A stretch of DNA of 64,000 nt, from the NCBI GenBank assembly GCA_035362335.1, contig DAOSDL010000027.1, forward strand, positions 1 to 64,000, in the 5' to 3' direction. Position 1 is the first letter of the stretch. Every line of letters begins with the position of its first letter. A model generated the notes under the pieces. That model was not told where the DNA came from, searched no databases, and worked only from the letters and a program-made list of their open reading frames with translations. The position numbers were made by a program, and so were the translations under genes. Positions 45,421 through 52,588 of this stretch are shown in pieces. Origin of the DNA: JAOSJT01 sp035362335. GTDB lineage: Bacteria; Bacteroidota; Ignavibacteria; SZUA-365.

Positions 45421-47172
45421 ATGCGTGGACATCGACATCGGCGGTTCAACGTACGGCAGAAAATCCAACTGCCGGTCATACTCTTTCTCGCCCTGCTGTC
45501 GCTGTTCATGCTGCTGTATTTTCCCGCGCGCATGAACGACGCGCTGCGCGACAGCTTCCGCAATGAAGTGCAATCGCTCGCGCGCGGCGTCGAGCGCGCC
45601 ATGACCATCGCGCTGAACAATGCGGATTGGGCCGCCATCCCGAAAGCCGATGAATACGAAGTGAGCGCCATCGCTTTGGTCACGGCCGAGGATGGCAGCA
45701 CCTTCACCGCGTCGCCCGAGAATTTCGTGTACAATTCCGCGCTCGAATCGGTGGACACCTTGATGATCGCGAAAATCCCCATCACCACCGAAGTGTTCTC
45801 GGGCTATGTGGTGGTGGTGAGCAGCACCACCTTCATCAACAAGCAGGTGAAGCAACTGCGCGCTACCGTGTTCTGGGCCGCCGCCATCACCCTGCTCCTC
45901 GGCGTGCTGTTCAGCATGTGGCAGGCGAATTTCATCGTGCGCCCGCTGTCGCTCCTGCGCCTGGCGGCGATCAAGGTCGGCCATGGCGATCTCGAGACAC
46001 GGGTGGAAAAATCCACGAACGATGAAATCGGCGACCTCGCCGTGGAGTTCGGGAAAATGATCACCAGTGTGCGGCACGCGCAACAGAGTGCGCAGGAGGC
46101 CAACGATGAACTGGCCTCGAAAAACCGCCTGCTCGAGGCCGAGCGCAGGCAGCTCGCGCGCACACTCGATCACCTCAAAACCACGCAAGCCCAGCTTGTG
46201 CAGTCGGAAAAAATGGCCGCGTTGGGACAGCTTATCGCCGGCATCGCACACGAAATCAACACGCCACTCGGCGCCATCCGCGCATCCATCACCAACATCG
46301 AACGCGCGCTCGAGTACACACTCGTGCATCTGCCCGCCCTGCTGCGCATACTCTCGCCCGAGGATCAGGATCTCTTCTTCGCCATGGCGCAGGATTCGCT
46401 CTGCTGCAAGCAACACCTCTCCGCGCGCGAAGAACGTGAGAAAAAGCGCGTGCTACGCGCGCAGCTCCGCGACGCCGGCCATGAACACGTGGAGGAACTC
46501 ACCGATCTGCTCGCCGACATGGTCCTGTTCGAGGGCTGGGAACGCTACGAACGCCTGTTGCGGCGCGACGACGCCTTGTCGCTGCTGCGCTCCGCCTCGC
46601 AACTGGTCTTGCAGCAGCGCAACAGTCAGAACATCGAAACCGCCGTCGACCGCGCCTCCAAAATCGTCTTCGCCCTGAAAAACTATTCGCATCGCGACCA
46701 AAGCGGCCGCGCCACCAGCGCGATCGTCACCGACGGTATCGACACCGTGTTGACACTGTATCATAATCAGCTCAAGCACGGCATCGAAGTACTGCGGCAT
46801 TTCGAGCCAACGCCACCCATCGTCTGCTACCCCGACGAACTCAATCAAGTGTGGACCAATCTGATCCACAACGCCATTCACGCTATGGACAATCAGGGCA
46901 CGCTGGAAATCGATGTGCGCGCTGTCGGCGACGCCATCGCCGTGACCATCACCGACAGCGGGCACGGCATACCCGAGGATATTCAGGAAAAAATCTTCGA
47001 ACCGTTTTTCACCACCAAAACCCGCGGTGAGGGCTCGGGACTCGGACTCGACATTGTCCGCCGCATCATCGAAAAGCACGAAGGCAGCGTCGGCGTCGAA
47101 AGCCGTCCGGGCCGCACAAGCTTCATCGTCACGCTCCCCGTTCGACGTCCAGAACACCCCGTGGAGGTTTGA
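45421..47172 (+). CDS. Membrane-bound sensor histidine kinase
   Basis: 583 residues. TM1 is ~15-33 (QLPVILFLALLSLFMLLYF), a periplasmic sensor part is ~35-145, TM2 is ~148-165, and a HAMP-like segment (IVRPLSLLRLAAIKVGHGDLETRV) is ~172-225. The H-box is SEKMAALGQLIAGIAHEINTPLG with His277. The catalytic domain shows the N-box (NLIHNAIHAMD, ~480-490), G1 (DSGHGIPED), F-box (IFEPFFTTK) and G2 (GSGLGLDI). A helical insert of about 110 residues with two Cys (SLCCKQ) separates the H-box helix from the second dimerisation helix. It is the last gene of the operon, 32 bases after the second barrel, and the obvious partner of the two receivers at the operon start. Confidence 0.9.
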   Translation: MRGHRHRRFNVRQKIQLPVILFLALLSLFMLLYFPARMNDALRDSFRNEVQSLARGVERAMTIALNNADWAAIPKADEYEVSAIALVTAEDGSTFTASPENFVYNSALESVDTLMIAKIPITTEVFSGYVVVVSSTTFINKQVKQLRATVFWAAAITLLLGVLFSMWQANFIVRPLSLLRLAAIKVGHGDLETRVEKSTNDEIGDLAVEFGKMITSVRHAQQSAQEANDELASKNRLLEAERRQLARTLDHLKTTQAQLVQSEKMAALGQLIAGIAHEINTPLGAIRASITNIERALEYTLVHLPALLRILSPEDQDLFFAMAQDSLCCKQHLSAREEREKKRVLRAQLRDAGHEHVEELTDLLADMVLFEGWERYERLLRRDDALSLLRSASQLVLQQRNSQNIETAVDRASKIVFALKNYSHRDQSGRATSAIVTDGIDTVLTLYHNQLKHGIEVLRHFEPTPPIVCYPDELNQVWTNLIHNAIHAMDNQGTLEIDVRAVGDAIAVTITDSGHGIPEDIQEKIFEPFFTTKTRGEGSGLGLDIVRRIIEKHEGSVGVESRPGRTSFIVTLPVRRPEHPVEV

Positions 47173-47524
47173 TCAACATACAAATGTGAGCGACACACCG
47201 CAGTCATGAACTCTGTCCACACCAAATCCACCACCTATAATATAGTGCTACGTCCCACGTACCGCGCTTCAGATCAGTCATTCAGCAGTCATGTAATTTC
47301 AAATACCCGGACGATCCGATTGATCCGCCTTACAGTTGTCGGAGTGCTCTTGTCATCCGGAATTTTTCTGGATAAGCAGCATTCAATCATGATCCTTTTT
47401 GCATTTGCGATCTCTTGATACTATTTTACCATACATTCGCCCCGATACTTTCTCTTGCAACAAGACACAGCGCTCGTGCAGAGCTATCGGCATCATATTC
47501 CCTCTCACTTTAAGGAATAGTACG
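47173..47524. other. AT-rich intergenic region before the Cys-rich protein gene
   Basis: About 350 bases with no convincing gene. Base composition shifts toward A+T compared with the operon to the left. CTTGATACTATTTTACCATA near 47413-47432 could be part of a promoter, but no clear -35 box was found. No terminator hairpin for the histidine kinase operon was recognised. Confidence 0.4.
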
Positions 47525-48031
47525 ATGAGTAAGTATTCAGGTCATCCAGGAAATCCGAATCGGACCAAAACAACCTTGATACTGTTGTATTTCATCATTG
47601 GCTCCGTATTCTATACAACTTCTTCGCTCTCTCAAGAAGTGCTTTGCTCATTTGATCCCAACTGGCCACAGATCAGTGTTGGAAATTACCAGCAAACGTA
47701 TAATATCTCGGCAGGCATGTGTGTGGCATTCAAGGTTGCAGATTCTTGTTTGTGCCCGAACACACCCCCGAATGTGTGCGTATGCAAATTGACAATCAAA
47801 GATTCTCAAGGAAATACCGTATTTGAAACAATGTGGCCATGTCACCAGATAGTCAATGGCTCATGGATCGGCAGTCATCATTGGGAGGGGAACAAGCTCG
47901 TGCCGGGCAACAGTCCGATTTTCTGCTTCAGCGCTTTGACAGAGGATACATATACGTTCATCGCCGACCTTTGCGCTGATGAAAAGGTGGAATTGGTTTG
48001 CGTGGATTGCCTATCCAGTCCCTGCCAATAA
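47525..48031 (+). CDS. Cysteine-rich exported protein of unknown function
   Basis: About 168 residues, not recognised. The N-terminus has a membrane or signal segment (TTLILLYFIIGSVFYTTSSLSQ). The mature part is rich in Cys: SCLCPNTPPNVCVCKLTIKD, MWPCHQ, FCFSAL, DLCADEKVELVCVDCLSSPC. About a dozen Cys suggest disulfides or metal binding. The middle (YTFIADLCADEKVELVCVDC) looks like a beta sandwich. Codon and base use is less GC-rich than in most of the window, as for the next gene. AAGGAA lies about 8 bases before the ATG. It is separated by only 19 bases from the BNR-propeller gene, so they may be co-transcribed. Confidence 0.65.
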   Translation: MSKYSGHPGNPNRTKTTLILLYFIIGSVFYTTSSLSQEVLCSFDPNWPQISVGNYQQTYNISAGMCVAFKVADSCLCPNTPPNVCVCKLTIKDSQGNTVFETMWPCHQIVNGSWIGSHHWEGNKLVPGNSPIFCFSALTEDTYTFIADLCADEKVELVCVDCLSSPCQ

Positions 48032-48050
48032 TTATAGGATGTTTTCCTCA

Positions 48051-50435
48051 ATGAAGAAAATCGAACCGATTCGATCCTGTACATTCGTACGAATGCGCTT
48101 TACAGGAATGCTGCTTTCGATGCTGTGGCTGACAACCCTCACGCTTCGGGGACAGATGTTCACTCAGATGTTTCCGCAGCATGAATATTCCACCATCGCA
48201 ACTTCGGCTTACCGGGGAAGAGATACCGTCCTGCTGTTTGGATTCGGCGGACTGATAATTAGATCCTCTGATGGTGGGCAATCATGGACCGACACCCATC
48301 CATCGGGGAGAAATTGGAATTTCTATAAGGCGGTATCTACGCCTCGGCGTATTTTCATCCTTGCGGAACCTACCGTTTGGAATTTGACATCTCTGCCTCC
48401 AGGGCACAGATCGGCACTTCTCTCCTACGATCCATTCAAGGAGTCGATGGACACGGTGCAGATCCCACGCCTCGCGACAAGCGACTCAACCTCGCTTACC
48501 ATTGCACTCGAGTACGATATATTTTCCGGCGGTGATGCGGTGTTCTTCTATCAGCGGAGCGTGCAACGTGGTAAGAGTCTCCACCGAAGCATGGACGGTG
48601 GTCGGAATTGGATCCCCATTACACTTCCGGATTCCATGACATCCTTCTCCGACGCGTATTTCGCCTGCCGCTCTAATGAACTCATCGCCGTTGGAGCAGA
48701 ATTCGTTCACGATGGAGCGAGAAGAAAGCGAATCTCGATAACAACAGATGCTGGAGGGACATGGAGGACGGTGAGCGATTTCGAACTCGCTACCAAGGTA
48801 AGCAAAGGCATTTTTGACCATGCTGGATTTGCATGGCTTACCGATACCGACATCGTGGCGTTCGCGCAAAACGGAGCAATGATGCTCTCGACCGATGCGG
48901 GAATATCTTGGTCGATACAAGGCTTCCCCCCTTTTCGCAGCGTCACGCGCGTATTTGCTTCGTCCGCTGGCAGAGTGTTTGTGCTCGCTGATCAACGGAT
49001 ATATCGATCTGATGACCAATGCCAAAATTTCATCCCGGTATTTCCGGAACATTATGTTTCGCAAGCGCTGATCAGCGAAACGGATGCGATCATATGTACC
49101 AGGGGTAGTGACAACATTTTCACCTCCCTCGACGGGGGGACAAGTTGGGAATCCACACGAGTAAACCCTTGGTTTATCGATGCTGTTCGAATGGGTTCGG
49201 ACTCGGAGGGAATAGCGTTGTTGGAGAACATCAACGAAGGATCCCGTCGATACTACCGAACTGCTGACGGATGGGAACATATGGAATCGTTCATGGAAGA
49301 GACCACTCTTGCAGTGGAGCAGTGTAGAATCTTTCCGGTTTTGGGTGCACTGTGGTATCGAATCGAAGAAAAAGTTCCGAACGAGGGTGCCGTGGTACTC
49401 CGCACTACAAACTCTGGCATGACGTGGGAACCTGTGTTGATGGTCGGGAAATTTCCGGTGTTGTACCCCGGACAGTTCGTCCGCCATATTCCCATCAACG
49501 ACTCGAATTATATTGGAATTATGGTAAATTCCACACTGATTCACTCCTCCGATAGAGGTGCAAGCTGGAAAGCGACGAATGTACCTTTGTTCTGGTCGAA
49601 TTATCAACTTCATCTCGACACGGCGGGTAGCTCCGTGTTATTGGTCCGACCCGACGACGAATCGCGTCAAGACAGCATTTTTATCAGTAATCGGGATTGG
49701 AATACGTGGAAGTCAGTCCTCCAGGAACCTGATACCAGCGAGAAAGGATTCAATTTCGCATTTTTATCTATTCTCGCCGCACATGGCGACACAATCGCGA
49801 TTCACGCTTACTATGAACGACCACCTCTGCTGAGATTCAACGATATATATATATCACGTGATGGCGGAACCGATTGGGATTCTTATCCCATGGCAACCGG
49901 AGGCGACGGAGCGATTCAATTGTTTGGAGGCATCGGTGTGTCGAACAGTGTTCGTACCGCCAGCTATGGATCAAAAACCACCGGTTTCCACTTCTACCGA
50001 AGCGACGATTACTGGAAATCCTCCATCCTCGAAGGCACTCGGTACTCCGGCATCGAGTCAATAACATCCGGGGGGGACCGGAACGTGTTTCTATGGGGCT
50101 TTGGCAGTATTTCTCGCAACGAATCAGCGGGAGTGAACGCTGTCGACGTGGATCAAAATGTGGAATCTTTTCGTGTGTTCTCCCCATACCCTCAACCTGC
50201 CGGGAGCGGGGACATACTTACGGTACCGATCACGCTAAGCGATAAGGATTGCGGCGCAATCCGGGTCGATCTCTACGATTTGCTGGGAAGACACCTTTTT
50301 GAGACCGTGTCTTATCCAATATCCCTCGGAGCAACGAAGCTCACATTCCCATTGAATAATATCAGGTCTGGTGTCCACTTCCTTCGCATTCAATTCCGAG
50401 AGCAGGTCTATGTGCGACCAATTCTTTTTCGCTAA
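48051..50435 (+). CDS. T9SS protein with BNR/sortilin-like beta-propeller (lower-GC copy)
   Basis: About 794 residues, third member of the family seen at 31.7 and 34.1 kb but encoded in clearly less GC-rich DNA. The signal peptide lies around MLLSMLWLTTLTLRGQ. Blade motifs include RSSDGGQSWTDT, SMDGGRNWIPI, TTDAGGTWRTV, STDAGISWSIQ, SLDGGTSWEST, TTNSGMTWEPV, SSDRGASWKAT and SRDGGTDWDSY. The C-terminal T9SS domain reads SPYPQPAGSGDILTV ... VDLYDLLGRHLF ... IRSGVHFLRIQF. The ATG at 48093 is an alternative start that gives a more compact signal peptide. It lies directly before an insertion sequence, which suggests an accessory or acquired region. Confidence 0.82.
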   Translation: MKKIEPIRSCTFVRMRFTGMLLSMLWLTTLTLRGQMFTQMFPQHEYSTIATSAYRGRDTVLLFGFGGLIIRSSDGGQSWTDTHPSGRNWNFYKAVSTPRRIFILAEPTVWNLTSLPPGHRSALLSYDPFKESMDTVQIPRLATSDSTSLTIALEYDIFSGGDAVFFYQRSVQRGKSLHRSMDGGRNWIPITLPDSMTSFSDAYFACRSNELIAVGAEFVHDGARRKRISITTDAGGTWRTVSDFELATKVSKGIFDHAGFAWLTDTDIVAFAQNGAMMLSTDAGISWSIQGFPPFRSVTRVFASSAGRVFVLADQRIYRSDDQCQNFIPVFPEHYVSQALISETDAIICTRGSDNIFTSLDGGTSWESTRVNPWFIDAVRMGSDSEGIALLENINEGSRRYYRTADGWEHMESFMEETTLAVEQCRIFPVLGALWYRIEEKVPNEGAVVLRTTNSGMTWEPVLMVGKFPVLYPGQFVRHIPINDSNYIGIMVNSTLIHSSDRGASWKATNVPLFWSNYQLHLDTAGSSVLLVRPDDESRQDSIFISNRDWNTWKSVLQEPDTSEKGFNFAFLSILAAHGDTIAIHAYYERPPLLRFNDIYISRDGGTDWDSYPMATGGDGAIQLFGGIGVSNSVRTASYGSKTTGFHFYRSDDYWKSSILEGTRYSGIESITSGGDRNVFLWGFGSISRNESAGVNAVDVDQNVESFRVFSPYPQPAGSGDILTVPITLSDKDCGAIRVDLYDLLGRHLFETVSYPISLGATKLTFPLNNIRSGVHFLRIQFREQVYVRPILFR

Positions 50436-50672
50436 AAATTCGGGCTGCTTCCATTCGACATATTCTCGAGATAAAAATCACAGCCAATCTCCTACGTTAT
50501 CCACAATCAAGAACGGAAAAATGCGAATTGTGTAACGCGATGAATATCGGCTGACGCGGCGATTGATCCCGCACACCACAATTGCGCCGCTCCACCCTTC
50601 CGGCATCGCCCCCTCGACCCGCTCCCCTTCGCGGCACGGCGACGCGCACCCGCACCGCAGCGTCGCGCCGCA
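50436..50672. other. Spacer between BNR gene and insertion sequence
   Basis: No gene seen. The left half is AT-rich; composition changes abruptly to GC-rich near 50540-50580, about 100 bases before the IS end. That may mark the junction of the lower-GC segment. Confidence 0.4.
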
Positions 50673-50688
50673 GGGGTGTGCGACAATT
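50673..50688 (+). repeat. IS left terminal inverted repeat
   Basis: GGGGTGTGCGACAATT pairs with the right end at 52498-52513 with one mismatch. Confidence 0.85.
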
Positions 50689-50725
50689 CTATGCTGATTG
50701 CATTAGAGCATGGAATTTCGTAGAT

Positions 50726-50749
50726 TCTGATAGTGGCACCACTATCAGA
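50726..50749. promoter_or_regulatory. 24-base palindrome between IS end and first IS gene
   Basis: Arms TCTGATAGTGG and CCACTATCAGA are perfectly complementary around a central CA. It lies 15 bases before the ATG of the first IS gene, close to its ribosome-binding region. It could be a transposase binding site, a repressor operator, or an RNA hairpin that blocks translation of read-through transcripts coming from outside the element. Confidence 0.6.
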
Positions 50750-50764
50750 TTATTCAGAGGCCTT

Positions 50765-51193
50765 ATGGCAACCAGCACCACCGACCTTCTCCGGGAGCGC
50801 GAAGAACTCTTGGCCCAACTGCGCTCCATCGAGAGTTTCCGACGCGGGACTGTCAACCTGTCGACACGCCGTTGCGGCAAGCCCGGATGCCGATGCGCGA
50901 TGGAAGAATCGGCGAAGCATGAATACTTCCTCTGGTCGGTTTCAACGGGCGGGAAAACCGTTTCGAAGCATCTTCATTCCGGACCCGAGGTGCAGAAGTA
51001 TCTCGAGGAGACGGATCGCTACCGGGAGTTCAAACTTCTTGTGGATCGACTTACGCTTGTCAACGAACAGCTCGCCGATGCGCAACCGGTGGTCGCGATC
51101 ACGGATGCCGATGCGCTCGACGCCCTGAAAAAAAAACTGCGGACGAAATTGTCGCGATCATCGAGAAAGAATTCCGCCGCATCGTCGAGTTGA
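50765..51193 (+). CDS. IS accessory ORF / N-terminal part of frameshifted transposase (DUF6788-like)
   Basis: 142 residues. The core GTVNLSTRRCGKPGCRCAMEESAKHEYFLWSVSTGGKTVSKHL, with RCGKPGCRC as a probable zinc knuckle, resembles the small protein found upstream of ISKra4-type transposases (DUF6788-like). The C-terminal ~20 residues after the Lys run look random (RTKLSRSSRKNSAASSS), as expected when the natural product leaves this frame. A run of nine A at 51128-51136 lies before the stop. In the -1 frame translation continues without a stop into the transposase, giving a fused product of roughly 570 residues. GAGG precedes the ATG. Confidence 0.8.
   Translation: MATSTTDLLREREELLAQLRSIESFRRGTVNLSTRRCGKPGCRCAMEESAKHEYFLWSVSTGGKTVSKHLHSGPEVQKYLEETDRYREFKLLVDRLTLVNEQLADAQPVVAITDADALDALKKKLRTKLSRSSRKNSAASSS
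51128..51136 (+). promoter_or_regulatory. Poly-A slippery site for -1 frameshift
   Basis: Nine consecutive A follow GACGCCCTG in the upstream frame. Upstream frame: ALKKKLRTK then stop at 51191. Frame -1: ...EKKTADEIVAIIEKEFRRIVELI and on into the transposase with no stop. The sequence AAAAAAA is a known efficient slippage motif in IS elements. Confidence 0.75.
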
Positions 51194-52485
51194 TCGTCAG
51201 TTCCAGCATTGATCAGGATCGCATGGATTTCGAAGCGATCGAAACCTGCTTGCGTGACGGATTGCACCGCGCCGGCTGCACGGCGCTCGAGCAGCTGTTC
51301 GCAGCGATGGAGCAATCGCTCTCCTCCACCGCGCCCGCCTGCGCCGACGGGCATCGGCTTCGCAGTGCCGGCAAGCGTGCCAAGCACATGCTGACCATAC
51401 TCGGTCCCGTCGACATTCGTCGACTGTATTTTTACGATGCGCGGTGCAAGCACGGCCACAGTCCTCTCGATCAGGTTCTCGACGTCGAAGGAATGATGTT
51501 CAGCCCCGGCGTGCGAAATATGATGGCGTATGTCGGGTCCAAGGAATCCTTCCGCGAAGCGCACGAGGATCTGCACCGTTTGGCGGGATTGTCCATCCCC
51601 GCCAAATCCGTCGAACGCCTCAGCGTCGCCATCGGTCGTGAGGCGGAAGAGTATCAATGGCGCTGCGCACCGAACAGCGACCTGCGTCAACTGGGCACGG
51701 GACACCGCCACGAAACGCTCTATATCGCCTACGATGGAACCGGAATCCCCGTGCTCGAACGCGAAACCCGGGGGAGAACGGGCAAGGGAGAGAACGAAAA
51801 GGCGGGGACGCGTGAAATCAAGGTGGGCTGTGTGTTCAGTCAGACCCGTGTCAACGACGACGGATACGCCGTCCGCGACGAAAGTTCGACCAGTTATATC
51901 GCCTCCTGTGAACCGTCCGATGACTTTCAGTGGCGCATCGCACATCATGCGCAGGTGCGTGGACTCGATCGCGCCCATCGCGTCTGCGTCCTCGGCGATG
52001 GCGCACCATGGATCTGGACCATCGCCGACGAGCAGTTCCCCGGGGCGCATCAAATCGTTGACCTCTACCATGCACGGCAGCACTATATCGAGGTCGGGAA
52101 GATGTTCTTTGTCGACGAGCCGAAGAAACTCCACCAATGGCTGCACAAGCGCGAGAAGCAACTCGACAAGGGGGACACGTCCGCCGTTGTGCGAGCACTT
52201 TGCCGACTCGAATCGGACTCCGGGCATGCCTGCGAGATCCGGGACAAGGCCATTGCCTACTTTCGCAACAACGCACACCGCATGCAGTACGGAAAGTATC
52301 GCGCCTTGGGACTGTTCGTGGGTTCGGGGGTGATTGAGGCGGGCTGTAAAACCGTCGTCGGTCAACGGTTGAAGCGTTCCGGCATGCATTGGAGCATCAA
52401 CTCGGCCAACAGCATTGTGGCGCTTCGTTGCCTCTTCCTCGGCAATCAGTGGGATGATTTTTGGGAGGATCGCGCGGCGGCGTAA
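51190..52485 (+). CDS. ISKra4-family DDE transposase
   Basis: 431 residues as an independent frame. Diagnostic segments are LYIAYDGTGIPVLERE (first catalytic Asp), VCVLGDGAPWIWTIADEQFPGAHQIVDLYHARQHY (second Asp), and GLFVGSGVIEAGCKTVVGQRLKRSGMHWSINSANSIVALRC (catalytic Glu). An N-terminal helical part and LGPVDIRRLYFYDARCKHGHSPLD precede them. The apparent TTG start overlaps the upstream ORF by 4 bases, but the same frame is open back to and beyond the A9 run. The usual product is therefore probably made by -1 frameshifting from the upstream gene. All catalytic residues are present and no disruption was seen. Confidence 0.92.
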   Translation: MIVSSSIDQDRMDFEAIETCLRDGLHRAGCTALEQLFAAMEQSLSSTAPACADGHRLRSAGKRAKHMLTILGPVDIRRLYFYDARCKHGHSPLDQVLDVEGMMFSPGVRNMMAYVGSKESFREAHEDLHRLAGLSIPAKSVERLSVAIGREAEEYQWRCAPNSDLRQLGTGHRHETLYIAYDGTGIPVLERETRGRTGKGENEKAGTREIKVGCVFSQTRVNDDGYAVRDESSTSYIASCEPSDDFQWRIAHHAQVRGLDRAHRVCVLGDGAPWIWTIADEQFPGAHQIVDLYHARQHYIEVGKMFFVDEPKKLHQWLHKREKQLDKGDTSAVVRALCRLESDSGHACEIRDKAIAYFRNNAHRMQYGKYRALGLFVGSGVIEAGCKTVVGQRLKRSGMHWSINSANSIVALRCLFLGNQWDDFWEDRAAA

Positions 52486-52497
52486 TCAGGCGCACAA

Positions 52498-52513
52498 ATT
52501 TGTCGCACACCCC
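52498..52513 (-). repeat. IS right terminal inverted repeat
   Basis: On the minus strand this reads GGGGTGTGCGACAAAT, matching the left end at 15 of 16 positions. Confidence 0.85.
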
Positions 52514-52527
52514 GCCGCCGCTCGCAC

Positions 52528-52557
52528 TTGATTCGGAACCTGAATCTCCGCTATATT
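52528..52557 (+). promoter_or_regulatory. Candidate promoter of the MATE exporter gene
   Basis: TTGATT (52528-52533), an 18-base spacer and TATATT (52552-52557), 31 bases before the MATE start codon and just outside the right end of the insertion sequence. A leader this short fits the lack of a clear ribosome-binding site. Confidence 0.5.
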
Positions 52558-52588
52558 ACAGGTTCGTCCTATTTTCAACGAACCGTCG

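Larger units (their letters stand above)
50673..52513 (+). mobile_element. Complete ISKra4-family-like insertion sequence
   Basis: About 1.84 kb bounded by imperfect terminal inverted repeats: GGGGTGTGCGACAATT at 50673-50688, and at 52498-52513 the complement of GGGGTGTGCGACAAAT (15 of 16 matching). It contains a small upstream reading frame, a DDE transposase frame and an A9 slippery run where they overlap. Both frames are intact, so the element may still be active. Flanking bases on both sides contain GCCGC, but a clean target-site duplication could not be assigned. Confidence 0.85.

Noticed and set aside
50582..50764. Upstream extension of the first IS gene
   Set aside because: It crosses the terminal inverted repeat of the IS and is Arg/Pro/Ser-rich noise; the ATG at 50765 has a ribosome-binding site.
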